Origin: Amborella trichopoda
Taxonomy: Eukaryota > Streptophyta > Magnoliopsida > Amborellales > Amborellaceae
NCBI RefSeq assembly: GCF_000471905.2
Contig: NW_006495648.1
Coordinates: 1,081,787 to 1,145,786 of the forward strand
Length of the DNA stretch: 64,000 nucleotides
Direction: 5' to 3'
In this document: piece after piece, positions 23,061-33,660 of the stretch
How the letters are laid out: each line of letters starts with the position of its first letter
Numbering within the stretch: the first letter of the stretch is position 1
Made by a program: the position numbers and the translations under genes
The notes under the pieces: generated by a model
What the model saw: only the letters and a program-made list of their open reading frames with translations
Databases searched by the model: none
What the model was told of the DNA's origin: nothing

Positions 23061-24035
23061 TATGTTGTACAACTTATTTGACCAAAACTTTCCTCCCCTG
23101 AGTGGCAGTTCCTTCTCAATGTTTTAAAACCCAAATAAATGGAGTGGATCGTTCACCCCTTAGATCCATGTTACATTGTTGGATCATCACCCCTTAAATC
23201 CACGTTAGATTGTTGGGAGTCATAGCCCAAAAAATGCTAAAAGATAATTAAAAAAAAAAAGAAAATGTAATATAGGGGTTTATGATGTGGGAATTTATGG
23301 ACGACCCAAGAAAACACCAAGTAAAGTTAGGAAAAGAAAAAAAATATAAAAAAATAGGTGGGGGGGGGGGAAATTTGGGAGAGAAACGGGTTGTTGATTG
23401 CTCATCCAGATGGATGATCGAGATTAAAAATCACCAGATTTTAAAACACCATCCCTTCCAATAATTGTCAGGAGTCATCATGACGGTGGTCCTCCCTGTC
23501 TACAAATCGTAATGATTTAATTTTACCGCCATTCCATCCGCATTTCACTCCCGACCTTTTTCGAATTCAAAATGGAAAAGCCAATAAAGATGGGACATCA
23601 TTTAAAGCAACACTTGACTGCTCCTGAGTCTGTTGCCTGCTAAACCGGATGTCCTCCATCCGTTATGATCTTACGAAAAAACTCCATCAATCAGGTTGGA
23701 TATAAATTTGATCAAGACACAGTGAGAAGTAGTGGAATGATCAATTTTCACTACAATTTTTTACAGCTAAAAAAATTTCCTAATCTTTAATTTAGTCCAT
23801 TTCCATTCCCCTCGTCAAACATTTATTGGGAGAAAAATAAACATCAAACACTCCTCTTCTTACTAACTGGGGGAGAAGCAACTTTTGTTACAACTTTACT
23901 TACAAATGCAACGAATAATTTTGCATCAGGGTTTCGTTTCCAAGACAACAATACAGATACAGAAACAAATAAGAATGTGCCAAAAATGAATAGGAATATG
24001 AAATGGGGAGAGAGAGGAGAGATGGATCCAGGGGA
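23061..24035. other. Intergenic, downstream of the DUF1645 gene
   Basis: No gene seen. It contains a tandem pair of ~35-bp units (GGATCRTTCACCCCTTAGAT-like) at 23146-23214 and a G-run at 23362. The reverse-strand AATAAA at 23822-23827 could be the polyadenylation signal of the DUF1645 gene, about 210 bp after its stop. Confidence 0.5.
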
Positions 24036-25211
24036 TCATCTGAAGCCTCGGGCTAGGCCATGGATAGTGGGACTGTAGCCCAAACAACCAAAAAGGCCCT
24101 GCCTGTATGGCAGGAATGTCTTCTTTCTCAATTCTTCTGAAAAAGCTCTGCTGGCGTTATAGTGAAGCGCATGAGGCGAAACCCCGCCGCCGCCCCTGCG
24201 AGAGCTACCGCCTCCGCTGTCCGTGGACCTGAAACTAGAGTTGATTGGGTCTTCAACAACTTTCTTCTCCAAAACTCTGTACTTCCTCAAGGGGTCCTTC
24301 TCCTGCGCCCTCCCCTCTGATGCACTCCTAAACAGAAGGAAATCCTTCAACTTCCACTTCTTGGACCCCATCCAGGAAAAAGAAGAAGAAGCAGTGGTGG
24401 TGGTTTTAGGAGAAGGAGTTGCTGTTCCTGGCTTTGGTGTTGCTGGCTTGGAGGAGGAAACATGAGGCTCTTCCCAATTGAAAATTCGGAGCGGCGAGAG
24501 AGACCTCGTCCTCCTTGACGAATTTCTGGCACTCCTTCCTCTCTCCTCTCCCTTGGTGGCTCGTTCGAGAGCAGCGGCAAATGGGTCGAAATCCTTGGAT
24601 CTGGAATTGAACCCAGAAAGTGCTTCTCTGATAAGTTTGCGGCCATGAGCGATCGGGGACCTAGGCGACCGAGGAGAGTGCGGAGAGGAAGAGGCGGTGT
24701 TGAAGCTGAACTCATCAAGGCGAGGAGGCGGCTTCAGCGGCCTGATTTTGCCCTCATGAAACAGCTCATCAGCAGTGGACATGGTCTCAGAGGGAGGTTC
24801 CTTTTGAGAAAGTGGCAGAGAAGCAGCTGGATCATTAGGGAAGCGACCGCTGAAATCAAACTCGAAAGCGTTGTCCATCTGTTGCAACGATTCGTCGTCA
24901 AGTTTGTCTTCGTTTTTGGGGATTCCAGGCTTTTGCTCCCAAACGAAGGGGACATTGGCGGTGGCGGAGGGTGTATCGCCATGAAATTCAGAGAAAATTG
25001 AAGTAGCAGAGGAAGGGCTGGTGGGTGCGCTGAAGTAGAAGAAGCTGCCCATGCGCCCTGGGCTCGATGGGGCGCTCGCGTATGGCGTCGAGCACCCGCT
25101 CTCAAACTGGAACTCACCCGCAATGCCTCGAGGCGGAGATCGAACTGCAACAACTTCCATCTCACTCTCTCTCTCTCTCTCTCCCTCGCCTTTCCTGCTG
25201 CTTCTACACAA
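24036..25211 (-). CDS. DUF1645-family protein
   Basis: A single-exon gene encoding up to 391 residues. It has the ordered motifs of the plant-specific DUF1645 family: FQFESGCSTPYASAPSSP (34-51) with YFSAPTSPS, a short VPFVWEQKPGIPK segment (87-99), FEFDFSGRF (116-124), STADELFHEGKIRPLKPP (145-162), KKWKLKDFLLFRSASEGR (284-301) followed by KDPLRKY, and the C-terminal FLPYRQGLFGCLGYSP (366-381). Ser/Pro/Arg-rich disorder fills the rest. There is no signal peptide or membrane segment. The molecular function of the family is unknown. Met1 lies in a (GA)n-encoded Glu/Arg tract; Met18 (codon at 25158-25160) directly precedes the conserved MEVVAVRSPP and is the likelier start. No stops or shifts were seen. 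Both neighbours are repeats. Overlapping frames on either strand are shadows. Confidence 0.88.
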   Translation of the reverse strand: MCRSSRKGEGERERESEMEVVAVRSPPRGIAGEFQFESGCSTPYASAPSSPGRMGSFFYFSAPTSPSSATSIFSEFHGDTPSATANVPFVWEQKPGIPKNEDKLDDESLQQMDNAFEFDFSGRFPNDPAASLPLSQKEPPSETMSTADELFHEGKIRPLKPPPRLDEFSFNTASSSPHSPRSPRSPIAHGRKLIREALSGFNSRSKDFDPFAAALERATKGEERGRSARNSSRRTRSLSPLRIFNWEEPHVSSSKPATPKPGTATPSPKTTTTASSSFSWMGSKKWKLKDFLLFRSASEGRAQEKDPLRKYRVLEKKVVEDPINSSFRSTDSGGGSSRRGGGGVSPHALHYNASRAFSEELRKKTFLPYRQGLFGCLGYSPTIHGLARGFR

Positions 25212-25360
25212 ATCTGATCTCTCTCTCTTTCTCTCTGCCTTTCCTCCCCCTCTCTCTCTCTCGCTCTCTGCCTTTCCTCCCTCTCTGCCTTTCCTCCTCT
25301 ATCTGCCTTGCCTGCTTCTACACAAATCCAATCTCTGTCTCTCTCTCTCGTGAATCTCTT
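25161..25360. repeat. (CT)n-rich leader of the DUF1645 gene
   Basis: CT runs, read as GA on the coding strand, span the probable 5' UTR and run into the extreme N-terminal codons. GA/CT-rich leaders are common in plant genes. Confidence 0.7.
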
Positions 25361-25377
25361 TCCAATGAAGTCGCTAG

Positions 25378-25383
25378 TTTATA
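25378..25383 (-). promoter_or_regulatory. Candidate TATA box of the DUF1645 gene
   Basis: On the minus strand CGCTATAAACTAGC contains TATAAA. Transcription starting about 30 bp downstream would give a GA-rich leader of roughly 185 nt before Met18. This is positional inference only. Confidence 0.45.
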
Positions 25384-25384
25384 G

Positions 25385-26720
25385 CGTTCCCATTTGTGTC
25401 AAACTTACTGAAATACCCACCTCATTTACCGAAATGACAAGGCCTTCCTCTTGGAAGAAGAAAAAAAGGTTAACCGTGTGTTTGCTAGAGGTGTCATTTC
25501 ATAAAAGGATGAGATGTTATTGTCATTTGGAAGGAGGGCAGAACGAACGGAGAACATTGACTGGGGGAGCTGGTGGCAGGAGCCGCCTTTTAATACCTTT
25601 CTCTCTCTCTCTCTCTCTCCGCCGACTTCCATACGAATAAAAGGTTGGGGTGGGGGTCCCTTCGTCGTCTTGCTCTCGTCGAGGAAACTGCTTACAATTT
25701 ATGGTTTCGGCCATTTCGCCCTCAACACATGTGCACCATCCAACTTTATTGTTCCTTTTCCAAACGGACGCACAAGATGGCAAGAGTGCTACCCTATTCG
25801 AAAGTGACTTTCGATTTGTTTTTTTTTTTTTAATTTATGAGAAGTGACCCAGTATTTTTTTGTTAATATTATTTATAAACGCTTCTCACTTCTACGAAGG
25901 TTATATACGATTGCAATAAATTGTTTACGTATCTAATTGTAGATAGTTTATCTCCTATATTTTTTTTATTTCTCTCTCTAGTTTTGTGAGGTTAATATGA
26001 TAGTTAATATTTTTGTGAGGTTAATATGGTAGTTAATATTCTTCCAAAGAAATTATATCACATCTAAAAGCTGCCATTTGGTAGTATTTTCGTCCATCAG
26101 ATTTTATTTTTTTTCTTTTAATTCATGATTTGATACTGGTGCCCAGCTCTAAATTTGTAAAATAATTGATTGATGAACTTTTTATTTTTTACTTATTAAT
26201 GAAAAATAAGTAGAGGCCTTCCTGCTCCAAAAAAAAACATGTTAGTTAGTCTATCCATATCATTTTCATTTGAACACTTGTAATTTAAAATTACATTTTT
26301 TTTTTTTTTTTACAGGAATTTTAAAATTAGATTAAAAAATATAGATAAAACGTGAAATTTATTATCTTTTTTATAAATAATTTGATATATTTTCTCAAAA
26401 AAAATGATTAGAGGTGACACGGGTAGGGCCTACGATGGTCGGACATGCATGTATTCCCACTTTGCCCGTATCTCCATACTGCATTCCTTTTTTGGGCAAG
26501 TTAACTTCATACGCCATTCGATGGATGAAGACTTGTATTTCATGTCCTCACGACATCAGAATATCTTAAAGGTCTTTGGTGATAAACACGTGACCTTTTA
26601 CAAATTATTATGAATGAAGTAAAATTTATTTTCAAAAAGTCCGTGGGTAAAATTGCGTATAAGTTGATCGCACACAACTTTAATTATCAATGATAACGAG
26701 TACATCCAAATAGACCCAAA
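25385..26720. other. Intergenic, upstream of the DUF1645 gene
   Basis: No gene recognised. It holds a (CT)n run at 25600-25620 and a doubled TTTTGTGAGGTTAATATG stretch at 25981-26035. Several short frames at 25308-25847 overlap on both strands without domain signal. Confidence 0.5.
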
Positions 26721-26729
26721 TCTCACTAC

Positions 26730-27560
26730 GATATAATGGGTGTGGCTTATACGAGGCATCCACCTCAAATAATCGAAGGGGCCCTTCTAAATCTTACTAG
26801 AAAATAAAATTTTGGTGCGGCAAACTTTATGATGGCCTGAAAATCTATTTCCACTTGTAATTATAAAGTTAAAAGCTTTATAAATAGCATAGATTGAATA
26901 AATATATCAACTTTCAAAAATCTTGAAAATTAAGGGTCCCCACAATAAGTTACAAGATGTACTGCTTTAAAACTAATATTTTTTTCTTCAATGTTCATAT
27001 ATCTGGAAGTCAAGATTACGAACTAGAGGATTTTTCAATATCTTGGATGGGTTTTTAAGATGTACTTTTTGGCTTTTATGATTTTGATACCATACATGGA
27101 TTTCTTGCCAATAAATAAATACATATATATAAATATATTATGCTTGGGTGTGGTTTGTATATATATATATATATATTATGCTTGGGTGTGGTTTGCAAAA
27201 GGTTGCAACCTTAAACAACCCATTAAAGTGCACCTCTAAATTTTATCGTAACTGTAATTTTGACATAAAAAATTCTTAAGGTGACTTAAGAATCTATTTT
27301 CATCTCTAATTATAAAATTTTAAACTCTAAAAATAGTTCAAATCAAATAGGTCTATAAACATATGAAAATTTTGAAAATAGACAATCCAGATAATATGTT
27401 CAAAGATACACTATTTTGCAAACTCCAAATCTTTTTTGTCCTTTTATATTCATACACCTCTATTTGAGATGATCAATTAAACGGTTTTTCAATATCCAAG
27501 CAACGTTTTATGAAGAATTTTTGAAATGCACCTTTAATTTTAAGGTTGCAACCTTATATA
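26730..27560. repeat. Diverged direct repeat (two ~350-bp units)
   Basis: Unit 1 (about 26730-27090) and unit 2 (about 27180-27560) share the order AATCTATTTYCAYYTSTAATTA, then AAACTCTAAAAATAG-like, then TTGAAAAT, GATGTACT/GATACACT, then TTTTTCAATATC. A nearly exact 24-bp duplicate (TTATGCTTGGGTGTGGTTTG) flanks a (TA)n tract at 27136-27198. It is probably one old transposon in tandem. Confidence 0.6.
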
Positions 27561-30500
27561 ACATTTTTCCCTTTTATGTTTATATAATGTAGATAAAATA
27601 TATTAATTATAACGGCTGGCCATTTCGGCCGTTTTCGGGGCAGTTGCACGAGGTTTGGCCCCTACTCTTACTTTCCTCCCTTCTTACACGACAATGACCA
27701 CAGGACCACCATTCAACATTCAAAAAAATACCACTTTCTACTCTAATAAACAATCCATCCATGTGTCCAATGCTCCACTTGTACAAGTTATTAAAATCTT
27801 ATAAACAATGTTTTGTTATTAACCTAATCTTCAAATAGGCATGTTCCTTTTGTCTAGGGCAATGACTTTTCTCCTACGTTTTCTTTATGGAATTACTGTA
27901 CGCTTTGGTGCTTCTAGAGTACAACTAATTCTTAAACTAACCATGCCTTTCTTTTTTTTCTTTCTTGTGCGACGGGCTGGTTATTGGCCAGCCCGGCTTT
28001 CTTTTTCACTTGGTTTTTTTTATTAATTTTTTTTTATTTGTTTTTAGCCCAGCCCAACTCAGGTCCAGGCCAGTATGGCCAAAGCTGCCCTGACCCAGGC
28101 CTACCCCTTTGCCACGCTTAGACTGGGATTCACCACTTTAAAAGCCGAATTGATTTGGGCAAGCTATGTAATCATAGCATTTGAAATTTCTTCATCCTCT
28201 TCTACTGAAAGCAGGCTCATCTTGATGAACCATTGAACAAATCATGTTGAGCGATCTTATGTTAGTCATTTTAGATTAGGTTTTTATCTATCTGATTACT
28301 GGTCAAAACAAAGCATTGGCATTTTAAATTTCCTCTCCAACAAATAGCAATATTCACTTCTTATTTTCATATTCAAAGGTAGACTTCGTCGCATAGCGCT
28401 GCCTCACCAATATCCTGTCTTAAAGGGGATTTCCCTTCAAACATGAGGCCCGTGATCTGGTGAATGTCTTGTACTTCTAGTTGCTTGTTTCTCAATACAC
28501 CCGGCCACAAAGCAATGGGAAACTTGTATCGAGACTCGAGAGTTAAAAGGAAAGTGATTCCCAAAAACAGGAGAAAAAAAAAATTAAAAATTATTGTGTT
28601 GCTCTCCTTATGTTACAGGAATGTTCACCCCTTGTATTTTTTTGCTGTATTACATGTTCTCAGATAACATGAGAAACGCATATAACACATACAATGAGGG
28701 GATGCTCTAAATTACAAGGGGAGTGTATCCATCATTCACTCCAAGATGAACAGCAGAGATGAACCACTGTCTTAGGTATGGATGGAGGATGCGTGCCTGT
28801 GTATTGTATGGCCTGCATATCATCACTCCTGTTGAACATATTTCGGGAATTGTTAGATAAAAGAGACCTAGTTCAAAACGCAATGTTGCCATATAATCTG
28901 ATGAAAGAAACCATATTGTCTGTATGAGAACCCATCATTCTGGCTGCAGGCAAATATAATAATGTCTGTGCGCGATGCATTCCCAAGGGAATGAGAAACT
29001 GATCATGCAGAGTTGAGAAAAATGTGATCTCTAGAGAAAGCAAATGCAATCTCTACAAAACACAAAACCACAATATTGCTAGAAGGATGCTAACCTAGAT
29101 AGGTAACTCAAATGTTTAAAGTAAGTTGCTTGCTCTGAATAACCAGCAAAAAGAGACAAATACCTAGTACTGAAATGTCCTAAGCTAAAATTTTGCTCGT
29201 GCTATAACCCATCCTTTCCAAGTTCTCTTCAGGATAATGATGCAAAAGCAAGACGGCTAAACGTCAACATGTCAAATAAATGTTCTACTCTAAAGCCATT
29301 CAAATCGGATTTCCATGCTAAATGATCAGATAAGCACCATATTTCTGGCAAAGACATGTTTCAAAAGGGAGCAGACTAATGAATGTTTGGGTAACATGTG
29401 CTAAAACAATGTGCTTGAGAAGAATCACAGGAAATACAATGTGTTTGAGAAGAAACATGTTATAGATTGATCGCCCAGAACCAATACATCCTGGTGAATA
29501 GCTTCCCTGCAAAATGTGAGATGATATACCAGCAATTAATACAAGCAAGGAAGAACTAAGGAAACTTGTAGAAACCCAAGGAAGAACCACATCAGCCACT
29601 GCATAGAACCAACAGAGGCGAAGAGGATTAGGTTGAGTCACTGCTGCAGCAACCTTCCCATATCGTGGAAACTCGTGTCATATTTCATCAACTGATGACA
29701 GTAAACAGATTTGTCTTTCTACCATGTCTTCCCACACAATTATATGTGATATACTTATCCTCAATAGTTATATTAGACTATTAGTACATAGTATAAGCTC
29801 CTAGTTCCCACTTCCCATGAAATCAGATACAATATAAGCTCTTCCCAAAACGGATCCGATAAAGTAAAATCACATAGAGTAAATAAAAACATACACATTG
29901 CTTAAGAAAAACACTTGGTCTGCCCAAGGGCAGACCTCAACATTTTCTGCCTTCCCTCATTGTTGAGGTCTTGGGGGCATTCGTTGCCCCAGATTTGGCA
30001 CACACATGCTCATTATCCCAAAAAAGAAGACCATGAAAAAAACAATTGGAAAAAAAAACTGGAAGATGATAGTTTTTTCTTTTGTTTCTTCTATTTTTTT
30101 CCCTCTCTCTCTCTCTAAGAGAGGAAATAGAGTGAATACAAGTTATCCATTCTCCAAAAAAAAAACAATGGTGTTAAATCAAGACCCTCAGGGGGTTAAG
30201 GAATTTGTTTACCCCAAACTTTGCATATCATCATCATATAAACAATTTAAAAAGGGAAAATGATATTGATTTAAGAAAGGGCTTATATCCACCCATGGAA
30301 TGGACGGTCTATGTTCATCTAGTTCAAAAGGCCCATTTTCAAGGGTTTCTCTGTTTTGCAACAAAGAGAGGACGAGTCCAAGGTATAGGAAAACAAAATT
30401 TTATTCAATACATCTTATAATACACATTGTTCATACATTTACAGCTGAATAGATGGCTCCAAGGCCCTTAATCCTCAAATACAATATGTCCAAAAATTAC

Positions 30501-31270
30501 AAGGATTACTTACAATGAAATCTCTCTTGACTCACAAATCATCCATATGCATATTGCTCATGAATCCACACAAATACTTAAAATGAAAGCACTCATATGA
30601 AATCAATCTAAAAAAGAAACATATGCAACTAGTCTAATGGCATGGGAAGCTGTTGAAATTTTCTCAAATTGCCAAGATGCCCATGAACTTAAATACAACA
30701 CTTGGTATAAGTTTCTCTCTGATATTGTAAGATAATGAGACTTAGATTCAATCTAGATGGAAAGAGTGCATCAACTAAATCATATCACACCAAGATGCAA
30801 ATTACTCTATGAATCAAACTCAAAAGAAAGGACCTACAAGTGAACCATGTGTGGGAGAAATACCAAGTGAAAAATGAACGTGGGAGATAGAGAGTGAAAC
30901 TTAGATGTTAATGTAAGAGAATGTACTAATGGGTGCTCCAAGTGGCATGGTATGAAGAGGGCTTCAAAGGGTAATGCTCACTATTATGCTTAAACATCGC
31001 AGAAAAATTAGCAAGGAAACACTCACTAGATGTTGCAGACAATATGCTTAAAACTACTTTAAAAGGCTAGGTATGCAACCCTACACATCCTAACTTTAAG
31101 ACATGAAAGAGAACTCAAGGAAATGGATTAAATGTACACATGAACCTTACTATTTTGGAAGACTTTACAGCAAGGTTTGATCCCCTAGATGATGGACAAG
31201 TGAAGCCAAAGTGAAGAGGGAATAAGCTAAGGGTTGCATGCAAGGAGTTCTTTATGGAGCAGTATTCCCT
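27561..31270. other. Intergenic, no gene seen
   Basis: Both strands were examined. Small frames (27841-28026, 28464-28667, 29318-29641, 29915-30263) show no recognisable domain. Two adjacent short hairpins lie at 29918-29970. From about 30370 the sequence may be the eroded far end of Copia LTR C3. Confidence 0.5.
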
Positions 31271-32943
31271 CTTCTTTAAAGAACTATTCTCTCATGAAAT
31301 GATGGAAGGAATGAAGCATTCCATGGGAGGGGCATGCCACTTTCTTAAACTCTCTTCCAACTCTCAAGTGTGTTGAATAATACTGAGAGCAGTTAGATTT
31401 AAGGAGCTTTAGGTGGTTCAAGTGTGGTCTTAACCCTAGATTGAATCGATCAAACAAGTTATCCAATGAGAGAGACATTGATCCTAGCCTTGCTCATCAC
31501 CATCCATGGATATCATATGATGGGTGAGATTTAATCACCATGATCACCAAATGCCTAAAATGCTTTCAAATTTCCCATGTGCTCGTTGTCATTAAAAACC
31601 GTAATTTTGGATGCTCACTTTTTTACCATTGATTTTATCAAAATTTGATCTTGTCCATTGATTTCAAAAACACCATGTGTGGGGCATCCCACTACCTTCT
31701 CTCTAAAATATTTTCAAAAATCATATTCTCTCTTAATGAATACTTACTTTCATTTGGAGACAATATCTTATAAATAGTATCATAGTGTTCATAATATGTC
31801 ATAAGCCTTATCATTAAGCCAATAGAAATCCCACACACACATAAAGTATCTTTGACCATCAAAAACCATACGTTGGAGATTTCTAGAAAATATAGAGTAT
31901 TTTAAAAATAAATTTCCAAGACTCACACATATGAACAAAAACGCTAATTTTTATATCACACGTATACAAAATATGTTGAACTTTCATACAAGGGGCCAAC
32001 GCCCCAAGGGCACTTGTCCATGTCCCCTCCACGTGGAAGTGACATGGCGGCCTGTGGGGCTTGCATGTGGCAAGGTCACACACATGGGCCATTTGAGTGC
32101 AACACCCCACATGTGTGGGATGTCCTTAGGTGGAATAAAGTGCAAACAAATTTCTAAAACCATTTTTAAACAAAATAAAATTTCACAAAATTATCAAAAT
32201 TCATTGTAAATCATTTTTAAAAAATTCTCTAACAAATTCACTCAGTTTGGCATCCAGTAAAAAATCCAAATAGGGAGATTATGATCTTTCAGAAGGTAGA
32301 GTTGTATTGTACTCCACTTGGCTAGCTTCGAAACCTTTGGCCACTTTATCAAGTTAAGCCAACATACCTATGTCCCACAGTCTCAAGCAGGGAGACATGC
32401 TTTGTTTATTAAAGATGACCCAATAGGTGGCTTTGGTTTTCGGATGTTCAGTGGATTACGGGTGCAACCCCAAGGACATGCACTCATGTGGATGCGAGGG
32501 TCCTCTCTCTAACAAATGTGCATAGCTTTGATTAAGCGGATCAACTTTATCAGAGCAACTTCCCATTTCCAATTGTCCTATGCACATGCCGTGAGTAAAC
32601 CGAATTCTCAAGGATTTAGCCCAAGTCCTCTCAAAGCCTAGTCTACTCACACAGGGCTTAATCTCACACTTATGCTCTATCAAATCGGATTCTCCAATCC
32701 TATCTCTCATGTCTTGGCTCACACACTCATGAGGCAGTCTCATACCGACCCTGACTAGAGGAGCCCCTCAAACCTCTCAATTGTGAATAAGGCCCTTCGG
32801 TCTTGCCTCATGACACGAGGTATTTCGACTTCCTTGATCCCAATTCACGAAAGTCCAGTAAGTGCACCATTCTGGTATACTCCCACTTTGACCAGGAATT
32901 ATCTTGAAACAATGGAGTTAAGGCCTTGAACATAACTCCAACA
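31271..32943 (-). repeat. Copia-type LTR C3, diverged
   Basis: In reverse complement it shows the LTR C start (TGTTGGAGTTATGTTCAAGG, compare C4 TGTTGGGTTTCTGTGGACAT), then AAAGTGGGAGTATACC where C4 has AGTGGGAGTATGGTCC. A CACATGTGTGGGGTG-rich stretch near 32100 is comparable to the GTGGGGCCCACC stretch of C4. The upper edge at 32943 is clear; the lower edge is a guess. No PPT follows the edge, so it may be a solo LTR. Confidence 0.5.
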
Positions 32944-33004
32944 CTTTCCACATCTTTTTCATGGGCTTCATCATGGCCAAGATGGCAAGACGCTATGTGT
33001 AATG

Positions 33005-33077
33005 TTTGGGGCATTGGTTACAAGTTACTAACTCAACTTGTAACCCCCAAAATAGGGGGAGAAACCAATGCCCCAAA
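33005..33077. repeat. Foldback with nested perfect stems
   Basis: A 15-bp perfect outer stem (33005-33019 pairs with 33063-33077; TTTGGGGCATTGGTT), an 11-bp perfect stem (33016-33026 with 33035-33045; GGTTACAAGTT), and CCCCC/GGGGG pairing in between. It resembles a three-way junction or a tiny foldback element. Confidence 0.75.
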
Positions 33078-33660
33078 GCTTATTAATTATGTGATATTAA
33101 TAAAGGTTTTCTTGTCCCATATTTAAGAAGATAAGTGTAGAGATCATGTAAACTACATGTTGAGTCACAATATACCAATCACATGGTAGCACTAAAACGT
33201 GCAGTATTGGTTCTGCAAACAAGTTCTGTGTAATGTTGCACTTTTAGATAATAAATAGCGCTTAAATACTATTTTGTTTGTTACTTATTAATGAATAGTT
33301 TCATGTAGTGTATGGTCACTTCAGTTAATAATCAAAATGCCCATTTATCTCCCCCACTTATTTGAAATTCCCAAAAAACACTCTACCATCTTCTAAAAGA
33401 ACCTACATCTTTTTCCACGTTAACTTACTTCGAAACAAAATTATAGAGCATCATGACTTTTGATGAGCGCGATTAAGACTTGAACCATAAAGAGGAGAGA
33501 GGATGAAAGAATGTCAAAATTAGATCTCAAAACATCAATTTTTGTCGCACAATGAGCAATAATTGTTGGGGTTTGTGACCTTTAAAGGCTAAGAAAGCAT
33601 GTAAATAAAGTAATTATAGTGGACTCTGCAATTCAGAGGGAATGTATACGTTTGACTTGG
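33078..33660. other. Intergenic, no gene seen
   Basis: AT-rich sequence between the foldback and the 3' end of LINE-1. Nothing recognised. Confidence 0.45.

Noticed and set aside
24645..25384. Plus-strand frames opposite the DUF1645 gene
   Set aside because: Antisense shadows and CT-repeat translations.
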